A stretch of DNA of 64,000 nucleotides from Candidatus Endomicrobiellum incisitermitis (GCA_031275795.1 JAISOG010000035.1:1-64000), one strand, 5' to 3'. Numbered from the stretch's first letter, positions 8,278 to 21,460 are shown. Numbers and translations: made by a program. The notes: a model not told the origin generated them from the sequence alone.

Positions 8278-10654
8278 ATTTATCACTGATAAAAGTGAAA
8301 GTCTAAAAATTCCAGATACATTACCTCTTCTCCCAGTAAGAGATATTATTTTATATCCTGCTATGGTGTTACCTTTAGCTGTAGGTAGGGAAAAATCTAT
8401 TAGAGCTTTAGAAGAGTCTATGGCTACAAATAGACTTATTTTTGTTGTAACTCAGAAAAATGTTCAAGCTGAAGATCCAACGCCAGATGATGTTTACAAT
8501 ATAGGCACAATATGCGAAGTTTTACAAATATTAAAAATGCCAGGAGGAACTTTAAAAGCTTTAGTTGAAGGGATTTCTAGAGCTCAGTGGACAGATTTTA
8601 AGCTTAATGATAAAGGGTACATAGAAGTTGGCGTAAACGTTTTTGATGAAAAAACTGAAAAGACACCAGAGTCTGAAGCAATTATGAGAAGAGCTATATC
8701 TCTTTTTGAGCAGTATGTAAAACTTAATCCAAGAATGCCTATGGAAATTTCTGTTGCTGTAAGTAATGTTGTTGACCCTGCAAGACTTGCTGATACTGTA
8801 GCATCGCATCTTGTTATAAAAAATAGTGATAAACAACAAGTTTTAGAGTTAGTTAATCCTATAGAACGTTTGGAAAAAATAGTGCAAATACTTAACTCTG
8901 AAATAGAAATATTAAATATAGAAAGACGTATACAAAATAGGGTAAGAAACCAAATTGAAAAGACTCAAAAAGAATATTATCTTACAGAGCAGATGAAAGC
9001 TATCCAAAAAGAGCTTAAACAAAAGGATGATGTTCAAAAAGATGTAGACGAGCTAAAAGAAAAATTGAACCAGGTGAAAATGCCGCAAAATGCTTTAGAT
9101 GCTGCAGAAAAGGAAATAGCAAGACTAGAAAAAATGATGCCCATGTCTCCTGAAGCGGGCGTTATAAGAAATTATATAGACTGGATTCTAGATTTGCCTT
9201 GGGAGAAATCTACAGAAGATAACTTGGACTTAAAAAGAGCTAAAGAAGTTTTAGATCAAGATCATTATGGTTTAGAGAAAGTTAAAGATAGAGTCTTAGA
9301 GTATCTTGCAGTACTTTCTAGAGTAAAAAAGATTAGAGGACCTATCCTTTGTTTTATAGGACCTCCTGGAGTTGGAAAAACTTCTATTGCAAAATCTGTG
9401 GCTAGAAGTTTAGGTAGAAATTTTGTGAGAATTTCTATGGGAGGCGTTAAAGATGAAGCAGAGATACGAGGCCATAGGCGCACTTATATAGGCTCTATGC
9501 CAGGCAAAATTATACAGTCTATGAAAAAGGCCGGCTCTAATAACCCTGTGTTTATTTTAGATGAAATAGATAAAATGGGTTCTGACTGGAGAGGGGATCC
9601 CTCTGCTGCTTTGCTTGAAGTTTTAGATCCAGAACAAAATTATGCTTTTAGTGACCATTATTTAGATTTAGAGTTTGATCTGTCTAATGTTATGTTTATA
9701 ACTACAGCAAACTCTCTTAGCAATATACCTAACACTTTATTAGATAGACTTGAACTTATACGATTTTCTGGATATACAGACCATGAAAAACGCAAAATAG
9801 CAGAAGATTTTATAATATTGCGACAGTTAAAAGATCATGGATTAAGTGCACAAGAATTAATTTTTGCTCCAAATGCTTTAGATGCAGTAATTAAAAATTA
9901 TACAAGAGAAGCAGGTGTTAGGAATTTGACAAGAGAAATTGCTAACTTGTGCAGAAAAGTTGCAAAAGAGTTAGAGCTTAATAAAGAATTAAAAACAGTA
10001 ACTATTACTACAGAAAATTTGAATAATTATTTAGGGGTACCTCTTTATGAGAGGGAAAGTGTGCCTGCAAATGGTATTGGTGTTGTTACTGGGCTTGCTT
10101 GGACAGAAGTTGGAGGTGAAACTCTAACTATAGAAGTAAATAAAATGAAAGGTAAAGGAATTTTAGTGCTTACAGGAAAGCTTGGAGATGTAATGAAAGA
10201 GTCTGCACAGGCAGCCTTGACATATGTTCGTTCTTCTTCGGTTAAGCTTGGAATAGATGAAAATATTTTTCCAGATACAGATTTCCATGTGCATGTTCCG
10301 GAGGGCGCTGTACCAAAAGATGGCCCTAGTGCTGGGATTGCTTTGGCAACAGCATTAGCCTCTTGTTGTATGGATAAGTCTGTTAAAGAGAAAATTGCTA
10401 TGACAGGTGAGGTTACTTTAAGAGGAAGAATACTTGGTATCGGTGGGTTAAAAGAAAAAACTTTGGCTGCTTATAGGGAAGGTATGAATACAGTTTTATT
10501 CCCAGAAAGTAATAAAAAAGATTTAGCAGATATTCCAGAAGATATAAAACGTAAGTTGAAAATGATACCAGTTGCACATATGGATGAAGTTATTTCTTTA
10601 AGTTTGGGTCAAAAAGTTGTTACAAAAAGTTTAAATAAGAAAAACAAAAAATAA
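8261..10654 (+). CDS. lon: Lon ATP-dependent protease
   Basis: Homo-hexameric AAA+ serine protease for misfolded and regulatory proteins. The domains in order are: N-terminal substrate-binding LON domain (about 15-210, opening with [13 protein letters not shown]), a coiled-coil linker with [12 protein letters not shown], the AAA+ module with GPPGVGKTS and [10 protein letters not shown], and the C-terminal protease domain with the Ser of [10 protein letters not shown] and the following Lys of the Ser-Lys dyad. It has 797 residues. The start is the ATG at 8261, six bases after AAGGAGA; a longer in-frame ATG at 8231 lies inside clpX without a ribosome site. Confidence 0.96.
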   Translation: MSELDRFITDKSESLKIPDTLPLLPVRDIILYPAMVLPLAVGREKSIRALEESMATNRLIFVVTQKNVQAEDPTPDDVYNIGTICEVLQILKMPGGTLKALVEGISRAQWTDFKLNDKGYIEVGVNVFDEKTEKTPESEAIMRRAISLFEQYVKLNPRMPMEISVAVSNVVDPARLADTVASHLVIKNSDKQQVLELVNPIERLEKIVQILNSEIEILNIERRIQNRVRNQIEKTQKEYYLTEQMKAIQKELKQKDDVQKDVDELKEKLNQVKMPQNALDAAEKEIARLEKMMPMSPEAGVIRNYIDWILDLPWEKSTEDNLDLKRAKEVLDQDHYGLEKVKDRVLEYLAVLSRVKKIRGPILCFIGPPGVGKTSIAKSVARSLGRNFVRISMGGVKDEAEIRGHRRTYIGSMPGKIIQSMKKAGSNNPVFILDEIDKMGSDWRGDPSAALLEVLDPEQNYAFSDHYLDLEFDLSNVMFITTANSLSNIPNTLLDRLELIRFSGYTDHEKRKIAEDFIILRQLKDHGLSAQELIFAPNALDAVIKNYTREAGVRNLTREIANLCRKVAKELELNKELKTVTITTENLNNYLGVPLYERESVPANGIGVVTGLAWTEVGGETLTIEVNKMKGKGILVLTGKLGDVMKESAQAALTYVRSSSVKLGIDENIFPDTDFHVHVPEGAVPKDGPSAGIALATALASCCMDKSVKEKIAMTGEVTLRGRILGIGGLKEKTLAAYREGMNTVLFPESNKKDLADIPEDIKRKLKMIPVAHMDEVISLSLGQKVVTKSLNKKNKK

Positions 10655-10678
10655 TAAAAGGTGTAGGAGTAGTAGAAG

Positions 10679-11815
10679 ATGTTGAAACAATACCTTTTAA
10701 CGCCTGGCCCGGTTCCCGTCCCACCACAAGTTGCTTTAAAAGAAGCTTTACCTATAGTCCACCATAGGACCGACGAGTTTGTGTCTATTTATAAAGACAT
10801 ATCTGAAGGGTTAAAATACGTTTTTCAAACAAAAAATGAAGTTTATACTCTTGCGTGCTCAGGTACTGGCACCATGGAAATGGCTATTGTAAACTTGTTA
10901 AGTCCAAATGATGAAATTGTGGTAGCTAGTTGTGGAAATTTTGGGGAAAGATGGATTGAAATAGCACAATCTTATGGAATAAAAGTTGTTTCTGTGTCTG
11001 TTGAGTGGGGAGAAGTTGTAAGCCCTTTACAAATAGAAAAGACTTTGAAAGAAAATCCAAACATAAAAGCAGTTTTTACTACATTTGTAGAAACTTCAAC
11101 AGGTGTAGTAAACGATATTAAGTCTATAGGAAAAATTGTTGCAAACACAAATGCAGTTTTTGTTGTTGACGCAATTTCTGGTATTGTAGGGCAAGAATTT
11201 AAAACTGATTTGTGGAAGGTTGATGTTGCAGTATCAGCGTCTCAAAAAGGTTTTATGTTACCTCCTGGACTTGCGTTTATTACATTTTCTCAAAAAGCTA
11301 AAGAAATGGTTAAAATGTCTAAACTCCCTAAATTTTATTTTGACATAAAAAAGTATAAAAAATTTTATCTTAAAAACCAAACACCGTTTACTCCTCCTGT
11401 CACTCTTATTGTTGCTCTTCAAGAAGCGATAAAACTTATTAAAGCCAAAAAACTAGAAAGTTTTTGGAGCGATTGTAAACTTTTTTCTAAAGCAACTAGA
11501 AAAGGTATGCAAGCTTTGGAGTTAAAACTTTTTGCTAAAGTTCCGTGTGAAGTTGTAACAGCTGCTGTTGTGCCAAAAGATCTTGGCGAAAAAATAGTTG
11601 AAATTTTAAGAAAAAAGTATGGTGTGTTTATTGCAGGTGGGCAAGGTAAACTTAAAGGTCAGATTATAAGATTTGCTCATATGGGCTATATTAGCAAGGC
11701 AGATTTACTTGCAGGGTTTGCTTGTCTTGAAATGGCCTTAAGCGAGCTTGACACAAAAAATATTGAAAAAGGTAAAGCTGTTGCAGCTGTCCAGGAAGAA
11801 TTGTATAGAGACTAG
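10679..11815 (+). CDS. Class V aminotransferase, serine/alanine-glyoxylate type
   Basis: A pyridoxal-phosphate enzyme of the fold-type I class V group (alanine:glyoxylate, serine:pyruvate or phosphoserine-like aminotransferases). The N-terminal LLTPGPVPVPP and HHRTDEF motifs are typical, and VVDAISG precedes the PLP lysine Lys190 in SASQKGFMLPPG. It has 378 residues. In many bacteria this enzyme is followed by serA and supplies serine; here the next gene is a glycosyltransferase, so the pathway partner is elsewhere or lost. Substrate choice among serine, alanine and aspartate cannot be read from sequence. Confidence 0.85.
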   Translation: MLKQYLLTPGPVPVPPQVALKEALPIVHHRTDEFVSIYKDISEGLKYVFQTKNEVYTLACSGTGTMEMAIVNLLSPNDEIVVASCGNFGERWIEIAQSYGIKVVSVSVEWGEVVSPLQIEKTLKENPNIKAVFTTFVETSTGVVNDIKSIGKIVANTNAVFVVDAISGIVGQEFKTDLWKVDVAVSASQKGFMLPPGLAFITFSQKAKEMVKMSKLPKFYFDIKKYKKFYLKNQTPFTPPVTLIVALQEAIKLIKAKKLESFWSDCKLFSKATRKGMQALELKLFAKVPCEVVTAAVVPKDLGEKIVEILRKKYGVFIAGGQGKLKGQIIRFAHMGYISKADLLAGFACLEMALSELDTKNIEKGKAVAAVQEELYRD

Positions 11816-11857
11816 TTTTTTTGCCGCATATTTTAATAAAGGGGTTTTTATTTTAAT

Positions 11858-12985
11858 ATGATAAAAGTCTGTTATATTATTACAAAATTAGATCTTGGTG
11901 GAGCACAAAAAGTTGCTTTAGCTATAGGGAACGGACTTAACAAAAACCTTTTTAACGTTTTTTTTATAACAGGAATAGGTGGCATTTTAGATAAAGATAT
12001 TGACAAAACATTTAAAATCTATAAATTAAGACAATTAGTACGAGAAATATCTCCTATAGAAGATTTAAAAGCTATAATTACCATATACAAAATTTTAAAA
12101 ATTGAACGTCCAGACATTGTACATACTCACACGCCAAAAGCAGGTATTTTGGGACGTATCGCAGCAAAACTTGCTGGAGTGCAAACAATTTTCCATACAG
12201 TTCACGGATATGGTTTTAGTGATAAACATAAATGGTACTTAAAATATTTGTTTATATACATTGAAAGATTTTGTACATTGTTCTCAACTAAGCTTATATT
12301 TGTTTCAAAAGAGAATATAAGAAAGGGATTTAAATATAAAATTTCTAAAAAAAACAATTTTACGCTTATAAGGGCTGGTATTGATACAAATTTTTATAAA
12401 AATTTTGCTTTAAAGTCAGATTTTAAAAAAAGTATTGGTATAAATCATAATGCAAAAATTGTTGTTACTGTAGCATCTTTTAAACCTCCAAAAAATCTTA
12501 AAGATTTTATTAATGTTGCACATTTAGTTACTAAGAATATAAAAGATGTTGTGTTTGTTATACTTGGTGATGGTGAGCAAAGGAAAGAGTTGGAATCATT
12601 AATAGAAAAATTTAATTTAACAAATAAAGTTATTCTTCTTGGATGGAGAACAGATATCGCTAATATACTTAAATCAAGCGATATTTTTGTTTTAACGTCC
12701 CTATGGGAAGGGCTACCTTGTAGCATTTTAGAAGCTATGTGTTGTGCTAAGCCTGTTATTGCCAATGCTATTGATGGTATAAAGGAGATTGTGGTAGATA
12801 ATAAGACTGGCTTTCTTATAGAGCCTAACGATTATGAGCAAATGACAAAGAAAATAGAATATTTACTTTTAAATGACAATATTTCAAAAGAAATGGGCAA
12901 AAATGGGTTTAACTTAGTAGGGGAAGAATTTAATATAAATTATGTTATAAAACAGCATGAAAAGTTGTATTTAAACTTTATGTGA
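11858..12985 (+). CDS. Glycosyltransferase, GT-B fold (GT4-like)
   Basis: It probably transfers a sugar from a nucleotide donor to a surface glycan precursor at the inner face of the membrane. The N-terminal domain opens with KLDLGGAQKVALAIGNGL and has HTHTPKAGILGR. The C-terminal donor domain has GDGEQRKELESLI and the acidic E-x7-E motif in EGLPCSILEAMCCAKPVIAN. The length of 375 residues is usual for the family. It lies upstream of a flippase and next to a decayed sugar-nucleotide gene, so this is the remains of a polysaccharide locus. Donor and acceptor are unknown. Confidence 0.88.
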   Translation: MIKVCYIITKLDLGGAQKVALAIGNGLNKNLFNVFFITGIGGILDKDIDKTFKIYKLRQLVREISPIEDLKAIITIYKILKIERPDIVHTHTPKAGILGRIAAKLAGVQTIFHTVHGYGFSDKHKWYLKYLFIYIERFCTLFSTKLIFVSKENIRKGFKYKISKKNNFTLIRAGIDTNFYKNFALKSDFKKSIGINHNAKIVVTVASFKPPKNLKDFINVAHLVTKNIKDVVFVILGDGEQRKELESLIEKFNLTNKVILLGWRTDIANILKSSDIFVLTSLWEGLPCSILEAMCCAKPVIANAIDGIKEIVVDNKTGFLIEPNDYEQMTKKIEYLLLNDNISKEMGKNGFNLVGEEFNINYVIKQHEKLYLNFM

Positions 12986-13115
12986 CTTATAAAAACCCTT
13001 CACAAATGAGTCTAATAAAACATTGCAAGTTGTATACCATCAAGCTTCTAAAACTTCCCTTAAAACCAGGCGAGTCAGTTAACAAAATATGTCTACCAGT
13101 TTTAAGCTTTGCCAT
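12972..13115 (-). pseudogene. Decayed N-terminal fragment, CDP-glucose 4,6-dehydratase-like
   Basis: The minus-strand frame encodes 47 residues with GRHILLTDSPGFKGSFRSL near its start. This resembles the Rossmann entry of CDP-glucose 4,6-dehydratases (G.KVLVTGHTGFKGSWLSLWL), the only extended-SDR group I know with the GFKGS variant. The glycine-rich loop has lost its first glycines and the fold stops after about 45 residues. It reads into the 3' end of the glycosyltransferase gene on the other strand. I regard it as a pseudogene remnant of the same glycan locus; chance similarity cannot be excluded. Confidence 0.4.
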
Positions 13116-13354
13116 TTATTTTGTCCCTACGAATCTTTGTGTTGATTATACTTAAAATTTTACAATATAGTAAAATTTGTGTACCATACTCTCTACCTAT
13201 ATTTGCACTATATCTTTTTGTTTTGATTACTCTTCCTTTATGTTTGTTGTAGAGGGAAAAATTACAAATGACTTTATGTGCTTATAAATTTAAAATAAGT
13301 AAAATTATATTTTCTGCACGTTACTATTGTATGATAATTTAAGTTTAACATAAC
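12986..13354. other. Gene-poor gap between glycosyltransferase and flippase
   Basis: Apart from the minus-strand dehydratase-like fragment, the strip holds no gene. It contains a perfect 9 bp palindrome with 6-base loop (AAATTTTAC at 13155-13163 and GTAAAATTT at 13170-13178) without a following T-run. The remainder is AT-rich and without recognisable signal. Confidence 0.5.
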
Positions 13355-14668
13355 ATGAAAAAAATAAACTTTTTAACTAAAACTATCCCTAACCATTTAA
13401 CAGTAGCTGTAAGCGCTTGGGTAAGTAAAATTATTATAGCTTTAGTACAGATTGTAAGTATAAAAATTCTACTAAATTATCTTGGCCAAGATAAGTATGC
13501 TGTTTATGCAATTGCTTATTCTTTAATAGGATGGCTTACTTTAACGGACTTTGGAGTTGGCTTTTCTCTGCAGAATTTTATTTCTGAGTCTCGCGCAAAA
13601 AATGAAAATTACGATAAATATATTGTTGCCGCATTACAAATAATGGCTGTTATGCTTGTATTTAGCGTATCGGTTATAATTTTTATATCTTTTCCAGTGC
13701 AAAATATTGTTTTTAAAAGATTTTCATACATATTAGAATTACAAACTGTAAATATTGTACTTGTTGTAGGCATTGTTGCTTTAGTATCTTGGTTTTTAAA
13801 TATAGTTTCTAAAGTATATTACGCATTGCATAAAGGTTATATAGCTAATTTGATACCTACAATATCTATTGTAATTTCCATGATAGTTCTTGTTGTTGTT
13901 GATAGATATGCCGGCAAGCAAGGGAGCGTTTTGCTTGCTTTACTGGTATTTACAACGCCGCAGCTAATTATTGTTTTATTTGCTTTTATAAAAGTGTTTA
14001 AAAATTATTTCCCAAAGTTGTTAAAATTTAATGTTTCTGCTTTAAAATCTTTAATAGTCAGATCAGTAAAATTTTATGGCATTGTGTTTTTTTCTTTGGC
14101 GTATATGCAAACAGACTATTTAGTAATGTCTCAGACGCTAAAAGCAAATGAAATAGTTGAATATAATATTTTTATGCGGGTCTTTATGTTCTTTTCGTAT
14201 TCGTATATAGCGTTTTTAGCGGCTTTTTGGCCTGTAAGTACTGAAATGTATGTGAATCGTAAATTTAAAGAATTAAAAAATGCAATAAAAAAATATTTAA
14301 CTTACTCAACTGTGTTTACAATTTTAGGAACAATATTTGTGATGTTGTCTTATAAAATTATAATAAATATTTTAGCGCCGAGGCAGAATATTTTACCGAC
14401 ATTTTTATTTATGCTGTTGCTTGGTATATATATTATTGTCAGAGCTTGGAGCGATACTTTTACAGCGTTTTTGCAAAGCGTCAGCGCATTTAGAGTTTTT
14501 TGGATATACATGCCTATTCAACTTGTTGTAAATTTTTTACTTCAGTATTTTTTGTCTAAAGTGTACGGTCTAGAAGGTATTGTGGTAGGTCTTATTATAT
14601 CTACAGCGTTTATTTCAGTGTGGGTATTATTTTTAAAAACACGTAAGGTCTTAAAACAAACTATTTAA
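13355..14668 (+). CDS. Polysaccharide flippase-like membrane protein (Wzx/MVF superfamily)
   Basis: It is predicted to move lipid-linked oligosaccharide across the inner membrane. The 437 residues contain about 12-14 hydrophobic segments. The N-terminal region has the pattern common to Wzx/PST proteins (IVSIKILLNYLGQDKYAVYAI, then LTLTDFGVGFSLQNFISE with the conserved DFGxG turn). The neighbouring glycosyltransferase supports a glycan role. It is the last gene before the repeat-rich strip ahead of the rRNA operon. No strong ribosome site is visible. Substrate unknown. Confidence 0.8.
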   Translation: MKKINFLTKTIPNHLTVAVSAWVSKIIIALVQIVSIKILLNYLGQDKYAVYAIAYSLIGWLTLTDFGVGFSLQNFISESRAKNENYDKYIVAALQIMAVMLVFSVSVIIFISFPVQNIVFKRFSYILELQTVNIVLVVGIVALVSWFLNIVSKVYYALHKGYIANLIPTISIVISMIVLVVVDRYAGKQGSVLLALLVFTTPQLIIVLFAFIKVFKNYFPKLLKFNVSALKSLIVRSVKFYGIVFFSLAYMQTDYLVMSQTLKANEIVEYNIFMRVFMFFSYSYIAFLAAFWPVSTEMYVNRKFKELKNAIKKYLTYSTVFTILGTIFVMLSYKIIINILAPRQNILPTFLFMLLLGIYIIVRAWSDTFTAFLQSVSAFRVFWIYMPIQLVVNFLLQYFLSKVYGLEGIVVGLIISTAFISVWVLFLKTRKVLKQTI

Positions 14669-14890
14669 GTTGCATACGGTGCGTGTTTTTGTGAAAAGAT
14701 ACAAAAGATGTAATGAATAAAAGATAACTGGCTAAGAAATATTGTTTCTTGGTCTTCTTATTAATATATGTAAACAATATCAAGCTGTAAAAGTTTAGTG
14801 TTGTAAAAGTTCAAACACTTGTTCCTTAAAAAAAGAATATAATAAAGCATATAAGGCGTTGGACGATTGATCAAACACAGGGCTTAATGC

Positions 14891-14952
14891 TAAATGTTTA
14901 TTGCTCATAAGCCGCTCTTTAAGGTAACTCCGATAAGGTTCTAAGCTAGACC
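14891..14952 (-). repeat. Half copy of the inverted-repeat element (left arm only)
   Basis: This is the reverse complement of the left arm found at 57.1-58.2 kb: it reads GGTCTAGCTTAGAACC, then CGGAGTTACC, AGAGCGGCTTATGAGC and AATAAACATTTA on the minus strand. Only the left arm is present. It ends 30 bp before the complete copy, and both copies are followed by AACATCCGC. Confidence 0.8.
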
Positions 14953-14982
14953 AACATCCGCTGACACAGAAATAGTTAGTTT

Positions 14983-15179
14983 GGTCTAGTTTAGAATCTT
15001 ATCTATGTTACTAAGAGCAATCGCAACAAACATTTAATCAAATTAGCAAACTCGCAAAATGAAAAGACAAGAAAGACATAAATGAATTTTGCTTCAGACA
15101 ATGCTAATTTGCAATATTAAATGTTTATTGCTCATAAGCCGCTCTTAGAGGTAACTCCGATAAGATTCTAAACTAGACC
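14983..15179 (-). mobile_element. Complete 197 bp MITE-like element with long terminal inverted repeats
   Basis: The ends GGTCTAGTTTAGAATCTTA and TAAGATTCTAAACTAGACC are perfect inverted repeats of 19 bp. Similarity continues inward for about 65 bp per arm (GTTAC, AGAGC, CAAT/AATAAACATTTAAT, CAAATTAGCA). The centre holds a CATTTATGTCTTTCTTGTCT-type core and GCGAGTTTGC shared with the copies at 57 kb. It encodes no transposase, so it is non-autonomous or a pure hairpin element. Orientation is opposite to the 57 kb array. Confidence 0.75.
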
Positions 15180-15299
15180 AACATCCGCCGTATAATTTGT
15201 AAAAGATCAAACACATATTAGACTTTGAAAATATATAATCCTTTGTTAAAGGAAGGATATTCTTGCTTTGACAAAGGCAAAATTTTTGAGGGATTCTAA

Positions 15300-15617
15300 T
15301 ATGAGCTATATTCAAATTTACCACAAAATTGGAGCAAAAGGGGCAATAAAAGCGCTGCAAAAAGCAGTAGTAGAAAGCCAAATAAGCCAAGAAGTCCAAA
15401 GAGTAATGCCTACATAGAGCGTTTCAACAGAACTTTAAGAGAACAGTTTTTTAACAGCTATGAAGGAGATTTAACAGACATAGAAGGAGTAGAAGAAGAC
15501 TTAAAAGACTACTTGTTTTGGTATAATAGCAAAAAGGTTCACCAAGGGTTAAATTGGCAAACGCCTTTTGATTTCATTCAACAGTGCTTAATGCTTCAAA
15601 AGTCTAATATGTTATGA
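15300..15617 (+). pseudogene. 3' remnant of an IS481-like transposase (DDE/rve integrase)
   Basis: From about 15375 the frame reads SPKSNAYIERFNRTLREQFF, then DYLFWYNSKKVHQGLNWQTP, then a TGA. This is the end of an rve integrase core: the catalytic Glu of the DDE triad is in YIERFNRTL, and YN..K.HQGLN..TP is the family tail. The region upstream of it in this frame does not resemble the integrase and reaches a stop at 15297, and no upstream DDE residues are found, so the gene is truncated and probably frameshifted. It ends 15 bp before the first rRNA promoter, which suggests an old insertion close to the operon. Confidence 0.8.
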
Positions 15618-15631
15618 ACGCGTACAAATAC

Positions 15632-15660
15632 TTGACAAAAAATAAATGGTGTGTTACAAT
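15632..15660 (+). promoter_or_regulatory. rRNA promoter P1
   Basis: TTGACA (15632-15637) and TACAAT (15655-15660), 17 bases apart. It is located about 450 bp before 16S and directly after the transposase remnant. Confidence 0.7.
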
Positions 15661-15769
15661 AGCTCAAACATTTTTTATAAGAAGAGTTTGCTAGGTTTTT
15701 TGAAAAGTAAAAAAGTACTTGATAAAATATTAAGAATAATATAAACTACTTAAGCTACAATAATAAAGC

Positions 15770-15798
15770 TTGACAAAAAATAAAAAGTGTTGTATAAT
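15770..15798 (+). promoter_or_regulatory. rRNA promoter P2 (perfect consensus)
   Basis: TTGACA (15770-15775) and TATAAT (15793-15798) with a 17-base spacer, the exact sigma70 consensus. P1 and P2 share the context CTTGACAAAAAATAAA. Tandem strong promoters before 16S are usual for rRNA operons. Confidence 0.85.
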
Positions 15799-15906
15799 TA
15801 AGTTTCATATAAAGTTCTTTTGTTAAAAAATAAAGTCAAAGTAAAGTCAAAGGATTTAAGCTTCTAAATAAGGACACTTCTAATAAATAATATACTTTAT
15901 AATATT

Positions 15907-15954
15907 CCTTTGCTGGTTTTGATAATAGTGAAAGGCAAAGGAGAGAATTTTTTT
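15907..15954 (+). terminator. Terminator-like hairpin in the rRNA leader
   Basis: CCTTTGC (15907-15913) pairs with GCAAAGG (15935-15941) across a 21-base loop, followed six bases later by seven T (15948-15954). It lies between the promoters and 16S. It may be an attenuator overridden by antitermination, or a processing stem; the loop is long for an efficient terminator. Confidence 0.35.
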
Positions 15955-15963
15955 GCTGTAGAA

Positions 15964-15982
15964 GTTCTTTGAAAACTGAATA
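15964..15982 (+). promoter_or_regulatory. boxA-like antitermination site in the rRNA leader
   Basis: GTTCTTTGAAAACTGAATA resembles the leader boxA region seen before many Gram-positive rRNA genes (TTCTTTGAAAACT). A closely related site recurs in the 16S-23S spacer at 18073, which supports a role in Nus-factor antitermination. Confidence 0.5.
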
Positions 15983-16112
15983 ACACGCAGATAAGCGCCT
16001 CATTAAAGAGGCAATTGTATGATTTAAAAGGTAATCTTTAATATTGTTTCGCAAGAAACTTGTATTATAAATAGTATTGTAATTAAGAGCTTATTAACAA
16101 ATCTCTATAAAA

Positions 16113-17633
<1,521 letters not shown>

Positions 17634-17817
17634 TAAGGAGTAAACATGCGTTTTAAGGCTTCTTAAAACGAGATGTTAATGGTCGGTTTTTGAGTCATAA
17701 CATTCGGATTTGCCACTTTGTGGGGCGTTTATCTGTGTGTTGTTTAGTTTAAAATGCGCTGATAACGGACTTGTTTGTAGACTGTATCTTAAGGGCGTGA
17801 ATGGTTGTTGTAGAAGC

Positions 17818-17894
17818 GGGCCTATAGCTCAGTTAGTCAGAGCGCACCCCTGATAAGGGTGAGGTCTGTGGTGCAACTCCACATAGGCCCACCA
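17818..17894 (+). tRNA. tRNA-Ile (anticodon GAT)
   Basis: The acceptor GGGCCTA/TAGGCCC is perfect. The anticodon stem CACCC/GGGTG encloses CTGATAA, giving anticodon GAT. The CCA end is encoded, unlike the other tRNAs in this window. It stands in the usual place in the 16S-23S spacer. Confidence 0.95.
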
Positions 17895-17947
17895 AGATTA
17901 TTCTTTATTGTTATTTGTATTTTGACAAGTGGAAAATATTGGTCAAT

Positions 17948-18020
17948 GGGGATATAGCTCAGCTGGGAGAGCGCCTGCTTTGCAAGCAGGAGGTCGTCGG
18001 TTCAAATCCGTCTATCTCCA
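17948..18020 (+). tRNA. tRNA-Ala (anticodon TGC)
   Basis: The acceptor GGGGATA/TATCTCC pairs apart from a G-T; the anticodon stem CCTGC/GCAGG encloses TTTGCAA, anticodon TGC. CCA is not encoded. It is the second spacer tRNA of the rRNA operon. Confidence 0.95.
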
Positions 18021-18072
18021 TAGATAGAATCTTTTTAGACATAAATGTCTAAATTGTATATATTATTTGTAA

Positions 18073-18092
18073 GTTCATTGAAAACTTAATAG
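18073..18092 (+). promoter_or_regulatory. boxA-like site in the 16S-23S spacer
   Basis: GTTCATTGAAAACTTAATAG is closely related to the leader site at 15964. A second copy ahead of 23S is the normal arrangement for rRNA antitermination. Confidence 0.45.
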
Positions 18093-18188
18093 TAGTAAGG
18101 TAAATCAAGCGTCTTCAAATTAATTTTTGAATAGAATTAAGTAAAGTCATATTAAACATTTCTTCATAGAAATGGGATTAGATAATGT

Positions 18189-21067
<2,879 letters not shown>

Positions 21068-21151
21068 CATTTTCTAATTTTTATGATATAATTATGTTAG
21101 CTGGTTTACCTATATTAAGTTTTTAATTGTGTTCTTTGATTTAAAATTATT

Positions 21152-21268
21152 TCCGGTGGTTATTCCGATGGGGTCACACCCGATCTCATTCCGAACTCGG
21201 AAGTTAAGCCCATCAGGGCCGATGGTACTTGGACCGCAGGGTCCTGGGAGAGTAGGTTGCTGCCGGAT
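21152..21268 (+). rRNA. rrf: 5S ribosomal RNA
   Basis: The ends TCCGG and CCGGA pair; the interior contains CCCGATCTCATTCCGAACTC and GAAGTTAAGCCC, the conserved loop B/C region. Length is about 117 bases, 85 bp after 23S. Confidence 0.95.
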
Positions 21269-21284
21269 TAAATCTTAAATATAA

Positions 21285-21317
21285 CCCTGCAGATTTATTC
21301 TGCAGGGGAAAATTTTT
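21285..21317 (+). terminator. Rho-independent terminator of the rRNA operon
   Basis: CCCTGCAG (21285-21292) and CTGCAGGG (21300-21307) form an 8 bp stem with a 7-base loop, followed by GAAAATTTTT. It lies 17 bp after 5S. Confidence 0.8.
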
Positions 21318-21410
21318 GTGTTTTTTGTCAGAGACAGTAAGATGTCAGCAAGATATTAAAATAAGACGAAAGTCTTTTTCTTACCGAGACGAAGAGTTAT
21401 TAGTTTGTCC

Positions 21411-21446
21411 AAGACTTCTCTCAAGAGAAGTCTTTTAGTTTTTTTA
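21411..21446 (+). terminator. Second terminator-like hairpin before the outer-membrane-like gene
   Basis: AAGACTTCTC (21411-21420) and GAGAAGTCTT (21425-21434) form a perfect 10 bp stem with the tetraloop TCAA, then TTAGTTTTTTT. It ends 15 bp before the ATG of the next gene, so it is either the second rRNA terminator or an attenuator in that gene's leader. Confidence 0.7.
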
Positions 21447-21460
21447 AGAAGAAATAATTA

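Larger units (their letters stand above)
14669..16112. other. Repeat- and remnant-rich intergenic strip ahead of the rRNA operon
   Basis: There are 1.4 kb without an intact gene. In order: an AT-rich start with a small hairpin (AAGAAA/TTTCTT near 14735); a minus-strand reading frame of about 65 codons ending at 14795 that runs through repeat sequence; a half copy and a full copy of the inverted-repeat element; an IS481-like transposase remnant; two consensus promoters; and the rRNA leader with a hairpin and boxA-like site. The separate parts are listed individually. Confidence 0.7.

Noticed and set aside
13155-13178. Rho-independent terminator for the glycosyltransferase gene
   Set aside because: The perfect 9 bp palindrome is all AT-rich, has no T-run on either strand, and lies 170 bp after the stop.
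15145-15399. 84-codon minus-strand frame across the element and transposase remnant
   Set aside because: It runs antisense through the transposase tail and enters the repeat arm; part of its C-terminus matches the repeat peptide but the rest has no support.
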